DNA of 64,000 bases from Bifidobacterium sp. B4142 (GCF_026537325.1 NZ_JAFNMJ010000001.1:496001-560000), one strand, 5' to 3'. Shown: positions 35,476 to 44,039, counted from the first letter of the stretch. Notes: a model not told the origin generated them from the letters alone. A program made the numbers and translations.

Positions 35476-38139
35476 ATGCAGGATGACCGGAAGATGCGTA
35501 AGTCCGGCGGCAGAATGGCCGTGCCCAGGTCCAGGGTGGCCCTTCTCGTCGGGGCGGGTCTGGCTGCACTGCTTGGTCTTGTAGCGGCGCTGATTCGCGC
35601 GGATCTGATTCACCCCTCAGGCAGGGTGCCCCTGGCTGATCTGCACGGCGGGCTCATGGTCTATGGGTTTTTGGGCGCTGCCATTGGCCTGGAGAGGGCA
35701 GTGGCCTACCGCAGCGGCGGATCCAGCAAACCCTCCTGGGGATTCTTGGCTCCTGCCTTGGGCCTGCTGGGGTCTCTGCTCTGCCTGTTGTCATTGCTGG
35801 CTTCAAGCCGCAGTGCTGTCCCGGCATGGGTCAGGGTGGAGCTTTTCGGCGGCATTCCATGGACTTTGTCCATGTTGGTCCTGACAGCCATGTACTTGGC
35901 CATCTGGCGTCGGCAGCCTTCTGCAGAGGTGCTCATACAGGTTCTCGGCTCCCTGGTGGGTCTGGTCGGGGCCGCTGGCTGGGTTGCGGGATTGGACGCC
36001 TCGGTTCTGGCTCCAACCTGGCTCTTCTTTCTGATTCTGACCATCGTGGGGGAGCGGGTGGAGCTGGCCAGGGCGGTCTTTTCGGATATCCGTCTTGAAT
36101 CGGGAATTCTTGGTCTGAGCTTCCTGACCGTCCTGATGCTGCCGGTCCAAGCCATGGCGCCTGCGGTCGGTTATCCGCTTCTAGGGCTGTCCCTGGGTCT
36201 GCTCCTCCTGGTCATGGCCAGTCACGACGTGGCCAAGGGGACCTTCCGCCATGGCGGCCTGCCAGGATTCATGGGCACCTGCATGTTGTCGGCCTATGCC
36301 TGGGGACTGCTGGCTGCCCTCATCTGGATGGTGGCGCCCCTGGACTCCAGCACCTACTGGGGCGATATGGCACTGCACGCGTTGGCTGTGGGATTCATCA
36401 TGACCATGGTTATCGCCCATGTCTGCATGATCGTTCCTTCGGTCATTCGCAGGCCTCTACCCTTTCACCCCCTTCTCTGGGGCGCCTGGGGACTTATGCA
36501 GGTTGGTTTGCTGATCAGGCTCATTGGGGCCATCCGGCTCTACACGCCCTTGTGGAAGGCGGGGAACCTCCTGAATGTTCTGGGAATTCTCTCCATGATG
36601 CTGACCGTGGTGTATCTGGCTGCTCGTGGCAAGCAGGTTCTGGCATCCAAGCGTTACTGTCGGCGCCAGCCCGAGGGCTCGCAAAACGAACGCGTGGGGA
36701 CCCTGGCATTGAGGACGGACCTGATTGCCACCTCGGCTACTGTGCTGGTCCTGGTGGCCGCCGTGGTTGTGATGGTCCTGCGGCCGACGCCGGCTGTTTC
36801 GGTCGGGGCAGTGCCCAGTGCCGGGGGCGTTCAGGAGGCATCGTCGAAGGGTGTTCAGCCGACTGGTCACACCAGCAGAGCCTCAATCAGGGTAAAGGGG
36901 ATGGCTTTTGTGCCGGATGCCATCACCATCAAGGCAGGCGACCGGCTGGTTGTGGATTTTCAAAACACCGGGGATCAGCGGCACGACCTGGTTTTCGCCA
37001 ACGGCAAGAGCACGGGATCCGTCCCTGTAGGCCAGAGTGTTTCGGTTGACGTGGGGGTCCTGGGGGGCGATACACTGGGCTGGTGCTCGTTGGCAGGGCA
37101 TCGCCAGATGGGCATGGAGCTCAAGGTCAAAACCAAGGGTGGAATTGTTGCCGAACAAGGTCAGTCCTCCGCTGGGAAGACAGCCCTGGGCCATGTCCCG
37201 TCAGCAGCCAAGCTCAAGTCGCAGGCCGAGAAGAACGACCCTGCCAAGGCGGCTCTTCCACCCCTGGATGATCAGGGGAAGGCGGGAACAAGAAAGTACA
37301 CGTTGGAGGTCAAAGAGCGCAAGGAGCAGGTGGCGGCAGGGCTCGAGCGTACGGTCTGGAGCTTCGACGACGCGAGCGATCCACGGGATAAGGAATCGCG
37401 GCCCCTGGCTCAGGGCCCGGTGCTCAGAGGCCGGGTGGGAGACACCTTTGAAGTGACCATCAGAAACAAGGGAAGCATGAGCCATTCCATCGACTTTCAT
37501 GCCGGCCCGGCCGTCCCCCAGACCATGATGCGCAACATAGAGCCGGGCAAGGAACTCTTGTACACCTTCACTGCTGATCGGGCCGGCATTTGGATGTACC
37601 ACTGCAACAGCGATCCCATGTCAAACCACATAGCCAACGGCATGTATGGGGCGGTGGTCGTGGATGACGGCACTCTACCGCCAGTGGCTGCGGAGTATGT
37701 TCTGGTCCAGTCTGAAATTTATCTGGGATCCAATGGAGGGACTGCCGATCCTGAAAAGGTGGCGGCCATGAGCCCGGACATTATGACCTTCAATGGACGG
37801 GCCTTTCAATATGACGCCCATCCGCTCAAACTGGGGAAGGGGCAAAGGGTTCGCATCTGGGTTCTGGATGCCGGACCCAACCAGCCGTTGTCCTTCCATA
37901 TTGTGGGAACCCAGTTCGATACGGTCTGGACTGAGGGCCGCTATCTGATCGGTGGAGGTTCTCGAGGGAATTCCGCCGCTGCCTCATCCTCATCAGCCGG
38001 AGCCCAGGTCCTGCCCCTGCTGCCGGCCCAAGGCGGCTTTGTAGAACTCAAGGTCGATCAGCCTGGCGACTATTCCATAGTCAACCACGTGATGAGCCTG
38101 GCTGAAAAGGGCGCTCACGGCATCCTGCGGGTGTCGTGA
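35476..38139 (+). CDS. NnrS-like membrane / cupredoxin / NirK-like multicopper oxidase fusion
   Basis: Residues 20-385 contain about eleven hydrophobic helices with His in LHGGLMVYGFLG (57) and MVIAHVCMIVPS (315), as in NnrS-type haem-copper membrane proteins; a further helix is at 414-436. Residues 470-555 are a blue-copper domain (His503, Cys537, His542, Met545). Residues 605-887 match copper nitrite reductase: His670, Asp673, His675, His709-Cys710, His718, Met723, His871. The catalytic His255 of NirK is Gln813 here, so nitrite reduction is doubtful. 887 residues. Divergent from the Fe-S-type regulator. Confidence 0.82.
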   Translation: MQDDRKMRKSGGRMAVPRSRVALLVGAGLAALLGLVAALIRADLIHPSGRVPLADLHGGLMVYGFLGAAIGLERAVAYRSGGSSKPSWGFLAPALGLLGSLLCLLSLLASSRSAVPAWVRVELFGGIPWTLSMLVLTAMYLAIWRRQPSAEVLIQVLGSLVGLVGAAGWVAGLDASVLAPTWLFFLILTIVGERVELARAVFSDIRLESGILGLSFLTVLMLPVQAMAPAVGYPLLGLSLGLLLLVMASHDVAKGTFRHGGLPGFMGTCMLSAYAWGLLAALIWMVAPLDSSTYWGDMALHALAVGFIMTMVIAHVCMIVPSVIRRPLPFHPLLWGAWGLMQVGLLIRLIGAIRLYTPLWKAGNLLNVLGILSMMLTVVYLAARGKQVLASKRYCRRQPEGSQNERVGTLALRTDLIATSATVLVLVAAVVVMVLRPTPAVSVGAVPSAGGVQEASSKGVQPTGHTSRASIRVKGMAFVPDAITIKAGDRLVVDFQNTGDQRHDLVFANGKSTGSVPVGQSVSVDVGVLGGDTLGWCSLAGHRQMGMELKVKTKGGIVAEQGQSSAGKTALGHVPSAAKLKSQAEKNDPAKAALPPLDDQGKAGTRKYTLEVKERKEQVAAGLERTVWSFDDASDPRDKESRPLAQGPVLRGRVGDTFEVTIRNKGSMSHSIDFHAGPAVPQTMMRNIEPGKELLYTFTADRAGIWMYHCNSDPMSNHIANGMYGAVVVDDGTLPPVAAEYVLVQSEIYLGSNGGTADPEKVAAMSPDIMTFNGRAFQYDAHPLKLGKGQRVRIWVLDAGPNQPLSFHIVGTQFDTVWTEGRYLIGGGSRGNSAAASSSSAGAQVLPLLPAQGGFVELKVDQPGDYSIVNHVMSLAEKGAHGILRVS

Positions 38140-38300
38140 CGCGATCAGACGACTTCTGTGCCAAGCTCTGCTGATTGTCTTGTCTTCTCCAATCCTGCAG
38201 CTGGAGTACCTTGCCGTCCATGTGGTAAGGCAAACCTGGATGTGAGCCAAAAACTTGCGCACCTTCAACGATGTCCTAGATCGAAGAGGTGAGAGAGCTG

Positions 38301-38462
38301 ATGAAGAGAACGAAGATGATGATCAGCAGCTGTGTGACCCCATGCCTGTCTTACCAAAAGATAAAAGTTCTGTATGCCGAAGCAGTCCAAGAAAAAGCCA
38401 GGATGGCCGCTGTGACCTTCAACTTGTTCGATCTGCCCGGTCCGCTGACATATCGGACCTGA
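38301..38462 (+). CDS. Possible small protein, unknown
   Basis: 53-codon frame beginning MKRTKMMISSC with GAGGTGAGAG before the ATG, in the 420-bp gap after the oxidase gene. It has no recognised domain and no membrane segment. It may equally be a remnant or chance frame; the rest of 38140-38519 shows nothing I can name. Confidence 0.2.
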   Translation: MKRTKMMISSCVTPCLSYQKIKVLYAEAVQEKARMAAVTFNLFDLPGPLTYRT

Positions 38463-38519
38463 AGCTGCCAAGGCTAAACTTGGGCCGGACCACTGGCGCC
38501 GTCGGTTTTAGGGGAAATG

Positions 38520-38552
38520 TGCTAGACAAGCAGGCAAACACGAGGTCTAGCA
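38520..38552. repeat. Inverted repeat before the disrupted gene
   Basis: TGCTAGAC (38520-38527) and GTCTAGCA (38545-38552), 8-bp perfect arms with 17-bp spacer, ending eight bases before the ATG at 38560. Operator or hairpin. Confidence 0.4.
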
Positions 38553-38559
38553 TATAGAT

Positions 38560-40110
38560 ATGAGTCAGAGCGGATGTTCATATGCCATCATGCTGACCAA
38601 CTTCGATTCAGAGGAACAGCTGAGCTATTGGAATCGGGTCAGGCATCTATGCAACCACAATCTAAAGTGCGATCAAAAGCGCGTTCCAGAGGTGAACTCG
38701 AAGTTCTGGTCAGAGGGTCATGACGGCGTAAGCATCTGAGAGAGAACCATTCAGCAGCATCCAGAGTTTCTTGAACGATTTGCCGGCATTCTCAGAACGG
38801 CATTCCTTTATAGTCCTCAGGTTCTTGTCACTGACGCAGAGCTCTTTGATGGTATCTATTTTCTGGCATTTGGTCCTGATGTAGTTCTTGACCTTCTGGG
38901 ACAAAATGGTTATGAAAAGCCTTTCCTCACCGTATCCGGCAGACAACCGACCTTGGAGCAATGTCTGTTGCGGTTCACTACAGTGCCGCCCGATAATCAG
39001 CAGCAACTTTCGTCTGAAGGAGAGGCGGTTGACTTGACGGATATAGGTACGCTGCGTCCGCTGGAGTATCAAGTTTTACAAAAGACCGTCACTTCTGAAG
39101 AAAGTCAAAGATTTGCACCACAGGCTAGAGCTGTCTTGAATGGGCATGCAGGCGATCATCGGTCGATAGCTCAGAGGATCGCTTGCTTGTATGCTGCATA
39201 CTGCCAGCAAGACCTGTCTGATGATACCTGCCGATTGCTGGCTCAGCGCTGGCAGGAATGGATAGATGCGGAACAGAAGGGTCTCATTAGGTATGAGCAA
39301 CAACGTTCTCAAACCGGGTCGAATTGCGGCATCGTCCGCAGCTTCAATGATGCCTTTCTTCCTGTTGTCAGTGAAAACGCCGATTGCCTGCGTTCCTGGT
39401 GTTCTGCTTCCAATGCGAACGAGGCAGAAAAGACCGCATTCCGGAATGTTTTGGACAAGATAAGTCATGAACCGAGACGATCCAAGGCCTTTGCGCTTAT
39501 CAGGCAGTCGGCCTTGCCGGTAGGTAGGGCTGATTGCAGTAGGACCATGGAATGCGACCAGCAAACGCTGGTAGACTGGTACCAGTTCGTCTACCGCTTA
39601 GCAATGGCGGATTATCTGGGCTGCTGCCTTATGGCTGTACAAAGCAAACCGAATTCGTATGAGCGCTTTGCAGGCCGGACCGGTGGGCGCTCATTGATGC
39701 TGTCGGGCAAAGTCACAGAATTGTTGGGGCATATGCCTTCCGCGTGTTTTGTGCAGTTCTGTTATCAGTCAAGAGACGCGATCCAACAGTGGCGTAATTG
39801 TCGACCGAACGCTCCGGACTCTGACCAGCAGCGGCATATTCGCAACATTGCATATTGTGTGCAGAAGTTTGCATCACAGCTTGATCGAAAGCAGGACAAT
39901 TCAAGAATCATCAAACAGTTCATTGTGACCCTGATTCTCGCATCCATATCTGTTATCTGCGACAAGGTTATTTTTTCAGGATCAATGTCCATTATCCTGA
40001 TATTGATTGCGGCCTGGTTTATTGAAGTATTTCCCGAGTTGCTGACAATGGTGGAGTGGATGCACGACCAGCATACGGCAACACAAACTATGGTATTCGC
40101 TCAACGGTAA
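38560..40110 (+). pseudogene. Hypothetical membrane protein gene with an in-frame stop
   Basis: ATG 38560 opens a frame reading MSQSGCSYAIMLTNFDSEEQ that stops at TGA 38737-38739 after 59 codons. The same frame continues directly with protein-like sequence (ERTIQQHPEFLERFAGILRT, VLDLLGQNGYEKPFLTVSGR) to a stop at 40110. There is no ATG or GTG between the stop and a TTG at 38953. The full product would be about 516 residues with one or two membrane helices near the C-terminus (FIVTLILASISVICDK, SIILILIAAWFIEVF). Family unknown. It is most simply a nonsense-mutated gene. Confidence 0.6.
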
Positions 40111-40131
40111 TTATTGACCAGGAAGGTGACT

Positions 40132-40752
40132 GTGAAAAACGCTGATGAGCTGAGGCCCGGTAGTCCTTTACAGGAAATAAGACGTAGAAAAGTCTTCGAG
40201 GAAGCGGGGGGAGCTGACTTTACCGTGACTGCTGTGGATGTCAAGGTGAGGGACACGGGTGCAGGTATGACCTTGCACGTGGCATCTGTCAAACAGGGTC
40301 AACCAGGCGTGATTTGCGTGACAGTCGTAGAACGAGGGGGAGGGGATTTCTACCTGATAGCGCGCCACTGGCGGGTCGCTGTAGAAGACTGGCTGTGGGA
40401 ATTTCCGCGAGGCATGGGGGAGCAAGGCGAGAATCCCCAGACCACAGCCATTCGCGAATTGCATGAAGAGACTGGATTGCGCGCTCAGCCTGACGCCGTC
40501 CGTCAGTTGCACAGGCTTCATGCCGATGCCGGGGTGCTTCAAGACGACGTGCGAGTGATGGAAATACGGCTTGATGACGTTCCATCTATTCCTATGCTCG
40601 ATAGCTTCAAACAAGGCGGTGATTGGGAACTAGAGGATTTTCAATGGCTGCGGTCAGCTGATATTGCCAATATGATCTGTGATGGACGACTGATTGATGG
40701 GCCTACCATATCTGCATTCTCAATACGAGAGATTGATAGGCAAAGGCAATGA
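40132..40752 (+). CDS. NUDIX hydrolase, ADP-ribose pyrophosphatase-like
   Basis: Perfect Nudix box G-x5-E-x7-REL-x-EE-x-GL, read in GMGEQGENPQTTAI followed by RELHEETGL near residue 110-130. It cleaves nucleoside diphosphates linked to another group. 206 residues. I prefer GTG 40132, which has AGGAAGG ahead, to a TTG at 40114. Length and the preceding WEFPRG segment fit the ADP-ribose pyrophosphatase subgroup. Confidence 0.85.
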   Translation: MKNADELRPGSPLQEIRRRKVFEEAGGADFTVTAVDVKVRDTGAGMTLHVASVKQGQPGVICVTVVERGGGDFYLIARHWRVAVEDWLWEFPRGMGEQGENPQTTAIRELHEETGLRAQPDAVRQLHRLHADAGVLQDDVRVMEIRLDDVPSIPMLDSFKQGGDWELEDFQWLRSADIANMICDGRLIDGPTISAFSIREIDRQRQ

Positions 40753-40925
40753 GTCTGTAGTGTGATTTGTATATTTGCGGTCTGCTGCGCAGAGCTCGGA
40801 TTAATTGCGTGCTTTATATGACAATTGCCACCAATGAGTGAACCGTTGTCGGCAGTCGTCAACTACTGCAAATCGTCTTACTCATTATTTTCTTCCTCAT
40901 TCTTAGAAGATATGAGTTTGTTTGT

Positions 40926-40954
40926 CTCCCTGCTTTTGTCAGAGGAGCAGGGAG
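40926..40954. terminator. Hairpin next to the tRNA fragment
   Basis: CTCCCTGCT (40926-40934) pairs perfectly with AGCAGGGAG (40946-40954). It lies seven bases beyond the 3' end of the minus-strand tRNA fragment and was probably the terminator of the intact tRNA gene. The remainder of 40753-40925 shows nothing. Confidence 0.5.
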
Positions 40955-40960
40955 GGCTAT

Positions 40961-41010
40961 TGGTGACCCCGGAGAGATTCGAACTCTCGACCTACAGATT
41001 AGAAGTCTGT
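40961..41010 (-). tRNA. tRNA-Arg(TCT) 3' fragment, prophage attachment site
   Basis: On the minus strand: anticodon stem ACAGA / TCTGT around loop CTTCTAA (anticodon TCT, 40994-41010), variable bases, T-arm GAGAG-TTCGAAT-CTCTC, 3' acceptor strand CGGGGTC, discriminator A and encoded CCA (ends at 40961). The acceptor 5' strand and D-arm are missing; the sequence beyond 41010 is not tRNA-like. This is the displaced 3' half left by integration, with the element to the right, so the intact tRNA should stand at the far end. Confidence 0.85.
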
Positions 41011-41019
41011 TGAATAGGG

Positions 41020-41137
41020 TATAATGGTGTTCGGTTCCGGAAACAAGAATGGCGGAATTCCAACGTTTATAGGGCTATGGCATGGCGGTAGGATGTCTAC
41101 AGACGTGCAGTAGGATGGCACACAAATGGCACACAAA
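41020..41137 (+). promoter_or_regulatory. Integrase upstream region: TATAAT box and tandem arm-type repeats
   Basis: A perfect TATAAT stands at 41020-41025 without a good -35. TGGCACACAAA occurs twice in direct tandem at 41116-41126 and 41127-41137, 18 bp before the integrase start. An 11-bp period and the position between core site and int are typical of integrase arm-binding sites. Confidence 0.5.
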
Positions 41138-41154
41138 GATTCCTGGAGGTACTG

Positions 41155-42582
41155 ATGCCGAAGCAGCGGGGGACGGGTGCGGCCAAGCCATACACCTACT
41201 GGGCCACATACACGGTCAGGGGGAAGGACGGCAGTCCCGAACGCAAAAGGGTGCAGCGATGGAAGGTGCAGCTGGACCTTGGGCCCGACGCCGAGGGGGT
41301 GCGCAGGAGACGGACCTTCACCGGTAAGACCAGCAAGGAGGTCAAGGACAAGCTCAAGGCCGCCAGGGAGGAGCTGCGCGACACAGGCACCCTCTCGGAC
41401 CGGTCCGCCCGCCTGTCGTCCTACGTGGACCTCTTCCTGGACCGGGCCAGGCAGAGGGTGGCCCCGAAGACGTACGGCGCGTACAGGGCGTGCGTGACCA
41501 AGTACTGCAAGGACTGGATGGGCGTGAGGATGACCGATTTCGTGCCCACCACCATCCAGCGCATCCTCGACAAGGCCAGAGAGGACGGCAGGTCCGTCAG
41601 CTACCGGCACCAGCTGTGGACCTGTCTGGACCAGATCTTTGACATGGCCATGGGGGACAGGGTCATCAGGATCAACCCTGTCAAAGGTGTCAAGGTCAGG
41701 GGACTGTCGGAGGTGCAGACCGGGCGCAGGGCGTTCAGCGTGCCCGAACTCAAGTCGATGCTCATGGCGACCCTCGACATGCCGCCGAGCGAGGGGGCCA
41801 TATGGTGGTGGCGGCTCTTCACGGGCATGCGCCAATCCGAGATACTCGGCGCGCAGATCAAATACCTCCACCTGGACGACGAGCAGCCCTGGTACGAGCT
41901 GAGGCATTCCCTGGCCGACATTCCTCGCGAACACGGATGCGGACCCAAGGAGGACGGGGCATGGCCGTGCGGGCACCACTACGCGGCACGATGCCCCAAA
42001 GCCAGGTGGAGGGTGCCGGACGGGTACACGATGGAGCACTTGGAAGGACGGCTGTGCCTCGTCACCCCGAAAAGCGGCCAGGCCAGGCCCGTGCCCCTCG
42101 TTCCGCAGCTCGTCGAGGTCATGCGCCGCTACTCTAAGGCCACCAGAGACTGGCCCAACCCGCACGGGCTCATCTTCCGCAACCGGGACGGCAGCCCACG
42201 GCTCTGGGCCACCGACACCGCCGAATTCAAAGCTCTTCTCGAGAAGGCCGGCATGGATCCGGCCGAACGGACCGGGCACGAGACCCGCTACAGCGCCGTC
42301 ACCCTCATGCGCAAGGCCGGCAAGGACACCAAGGCCATCGAGGAGATGATCGGCCACACCAGCGTCAAGGTGGACGACATCTACACGACCATCGACAGCG
42401 AGCAGCGGGCTGACGCGGTCAAAGCCATCCCCGACGCCCTGAGACTGCCCATGTCGCTCCTGCCCGCAGGGTCCGAACCGACCAGTAAGCAGCTCGAAGA
42501 GGAGGAGCGGCGACGCCACGAGGACTGGGTGCGGTCACGCAAAGGCGTGGGCGGGAGGAAATCCAGGAAAGACAAAGCCTGA
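41155..42582 (+). CDS. int: Tyrosine recombinase, phage integrase
   Basis: Integrates and excises the prophage at tRNA-Arg. An N-terminal arm-binding domain is followed by a SAM-like core-binding domain (about 85-165) and the catalytic domain with Arg in FTGMRQSEIL, HETR (His, Arg), IGHTSV and the nucleophile Tyr in DDIYTTID. Between the first Arg and HETR lies an insert with GCGPKEDGAWPCGHHYAARC that could bind zinc. 475 residues, longer than average because of it. GGAGGT lies before the ATG. Confidence 0.93.
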   Translation: MPKQRGTGAAKPYTYWATYTVRGKDGSPERKRVQRWKVQLDLGPDAEGVRRRRTFTGKTSKEVKDKLKAAREELRDTGTLSDRSARLSSYVDLFLDRARQRVAPKTYGAYRACVTKYCKDWMGVRMTDFVPTTIQRILDKAREDGRSVSYRHQLWTCLDQIFDMAMGDRVIRINPVKGVKVRGLSEVQTGRRAFSVPELKSMLMATLDMPPSEGAIWWWRLFTGMRQSEILGAQIKYLHLDDEQPWYELRHSLADIPREHGCGPKEDGAWPCGHHYAARCPKARWRVPDGYTMEHLEGRLCLVTPKSGQARPVPLVPQLVEVMRRYSKATRDWPNPHGLIFRNRDGSPRLWATDTAEFKALLEKAGMDPAERTGHETRYSAVTLMRKAGKDTKAIEEMIGHTSVKVDDIYTTIDSEQRADAVKAIPDALRLPMSLLPAGSEPTSKQLEEEERRRHEDWVRSRKGVGGRKSRKDKA

Positions 42583-42590
42583 TGATGCGC

Positions 42591-42612
42591 AAAAGCCCCA
42601 TCGAAGCGGGGC
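42591..42612 (+). terminator. GCCCC/GGGGC hairpin after int (copy 1)
   Basis: GCCCC (42595-42599) and GGGGC (42608-42612) preceded by AAAA. First of four related hairpins in the prophage. With its right flank (CTGCGCTTCATTGAAC) it is near-duplicated at 42765-42805. Confidence 0.55.
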
Positions 42613-43025
42613 CTGCGCTTCATTGAACACCGGAACAGAATTCCTTCGAACCCACCAAGAGGCGTTTGAGGTACGACAGGAGTGGCACCATTGCCTAATC
42701 GTTGCAATACCAACGATAACGACGGTTCAGATCCTCGAAAACGCCCGTGTCGGCGCACTCATGGAAAAGCCCCGTCGAAGCGGGGCCTGGGCTTCCTTGA
42801 ACTCAAGTCAGAGGATACGCCAAAGTTGTTCTCACACCAATTCTCTTGAAAACCATGGGAAGGTGTCCTTGAGACGCGTGGAGGTGACGCAAAAAGGCGG
42901 GAAGCATATTCTGAAGGCAGGGAAGCTTCTGATACTATATTGGTAGAGCACAAAGTTATCCACAGTTATCCACACTTAATGTGGGGCTGTTGGCGGACAA
43001 ACCAGAAGACGGGAGGTGTCGTAAC
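42613..43025. other. Gap between int and immA with hairpin copy 2
   Basis: No convincing gene. The hairpin GCCCC-GTCGAAGC-GGGGC is at 42769-42786; together with its flank CTGGGCTTCCTTGAAC it repeats the segment after int. A -10-like TACTAT is at 42933-42938, and tandem DnaA boxes follow. Confidence 0.45.
42956..42974 (+). promoter_or_regulatory. Two tandem perfect DnaA boxes
   Basis: TTATCCACA at 42956-42964 and at 42966-42974, one helical turn apart, 52 bp before the immA start and just after a possible -10. They match the TTATNCACA consensus for the host initiator DnaA. Confidence 0.65.
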
Positions 43026-43568
43026 ATGGCTGACGGTAAAGTGATGACATATGGCGAGGCTCGGAGGATAGCCAGAAAGCTCGCCGAAGATACCCTCGAG
43101 CACTATTGGACTTCCGGTAAGTTCCCGGTCGATCCTATCAAGATAGCCCGTAAGTGTGGGATCGAGATATACGACTCGCAGCTCGGCAAGGACCGCTGGG
43201 GGATGTTGATCGGCGGGGACAATTCGGCGACGATGTATCTTGACGTTGATCAGCCGCCAAGCAGGAAACGTTTCTCTGCCGCTCATGAGCTAGGCCACTA
43301 CATGACACATTCCGCAGCTGAAAGTTTCGACGGTTTCGAGGTAGAACCGATCAAGCCAGGCGAAGGATATGAGGATGCGAGGTCGGACCAGGACCGTGGC
43401 AATGTGTTCGAGGTCATTGCCAACGAGTTCGCGGGCAATCTCCTGATGCCTGAGGGGAAGTTCAGGGAGCTGAAGGAGAATGGTAATTCTGACATTGCCA
43501 TCGCCAGTTTCTTCAAGGTCTCGGTCGATGCCGTGTCATACCGGTCGAGGCGTTTGGGGTTGGCATGA
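43026..43568 (+). CDS. ImmA/IrrE-family metallopeptidase
   Basis: Zinc peptidase with HELGH in AAHELGHYMTHSAAE near residue 82-90 and the following E in NEFAGNLLMP, the fold that cleaves ImmR/CI-type repressors to induce mobile elements. 180 residues. ATG 43026 has GGGAGGTG ahead. It overlaps the next gene by 4 bp. A second, unrelated-looking member lies at 47270-47725, beside the repressor. Confidence 0.85.
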   Translation: MADGKVMTYGEARRIARKLAEDTLEHYWTSGKFPVDPIKIARKCGIEIYDSQLGKDRWGMLIGGDNSATMYLDVDQPPSRKRFSAAHELGHYMTHSAAESFDGFEVEPIKPGEGYEDARSDQDRGNVFEVIANEFAGNLLMPEGKFRELKENGNSDIAIASFFKVSVDAVSYRSRRLGLA

Positions 43569-43996
43569 GTTCTGATGCTGTGGATGGGGCATTGGCGGAG
43601 GACGACCAGCCGGTGGGCAGCAGCGAGCTCAAGGATTCGGTCAAGGGCATCAAGCACGAGCAGCCGCTTGATGGCAAGCCGCTTGACATGGTTGAGGACA
43701 TGAGCCCTGAGAAGGGTCCGTTCGGGGGGACGTCGGAGGCGGCCCCGTTGCTGTCCGCGTCCGGTTGGCATCCGTTCATGCATTTCTTTGTCAAGGTGTC
43801 CAACATGATGCATGGCAGTGCCGACCCGTGTGATAGGGCGGGGATGCTCAAGACGGAGTATCCCCGTTTTTTCATATTCTCCTGGGTCATGGACGAGATC
43901 TTGGAGGTGGTTGTGGTCGTCTTGTCGGTGGTGTTCATATCGATAATCGTGGAGAAGGCCATTGGTGTGAGCTTCCCCGTTCCGCTCGCCTGGTAG
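43565..43996 (+). CDS. Hypothetical membrane protein coupled to immA
   Basis: 143 residues; polar N-terminal half rich in Asp/Glu/Ser and one membrane helix near residues 110-130 (EILEVVVVVLSVVFISIIVEKA). ATG overlaps the peptidase stop. I do not recognise the family. Pairing with the metallopeptidase suggests that it is a substrate, anchor or partner of it. Confidence 0.7.
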   Translation: MSSDAVDGALAEDDQPVGSSELKDSVKGIKHEQPLDGKPLDMVEDMSPEKGPFGGTSEAAPLLSASGWHPFMHFFVKVSNMMHGSADPCDRAGMLKTEYPRFFIFSWVMDEILEVVVVVLSVVFISIIVEKAIGVSFPVPLAW

Positions 43997-44010
43997 GGCC
44001 GCATATGCGG

Positions 44011-44030
44011 AGCCCCGCTGAAGCGGGGCT
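44011..44030. terminator. Perfect hairpin between convergent genes (copy 3)
   Basis: AGCCCCGC-TGAA-GCGGGGCT, 8-bp perfect stem with a tetraloop, between the plus-strand membrane protein gene and the minus-strand small gene. Confidence 0.75.
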
Positions 44031-44039
44031 GATGGCTTC

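Noticed and set aside
38255-38557. Open frame of 100 codons after the copper oxidase gene
   Set aside because: Low-complexity charged product, no ribosome site, and it ends inside an inverted repeat; only a shorter frame at 38301 was kept, at low confidence.
40999-42519. 506-codon open frame antisense to the integrase
   Set aside because: Integrase catalytic residues are all in place on the plus strand; the antisense product is His/Pro/Gly-rich with no family resemblance.
42623-42946. Open frame of 107 codons between int and immA
   Set aside because: It runs through a terminator-like hairpin and a repeat, has no ribosome site, and its product shows no protein-like pattern.
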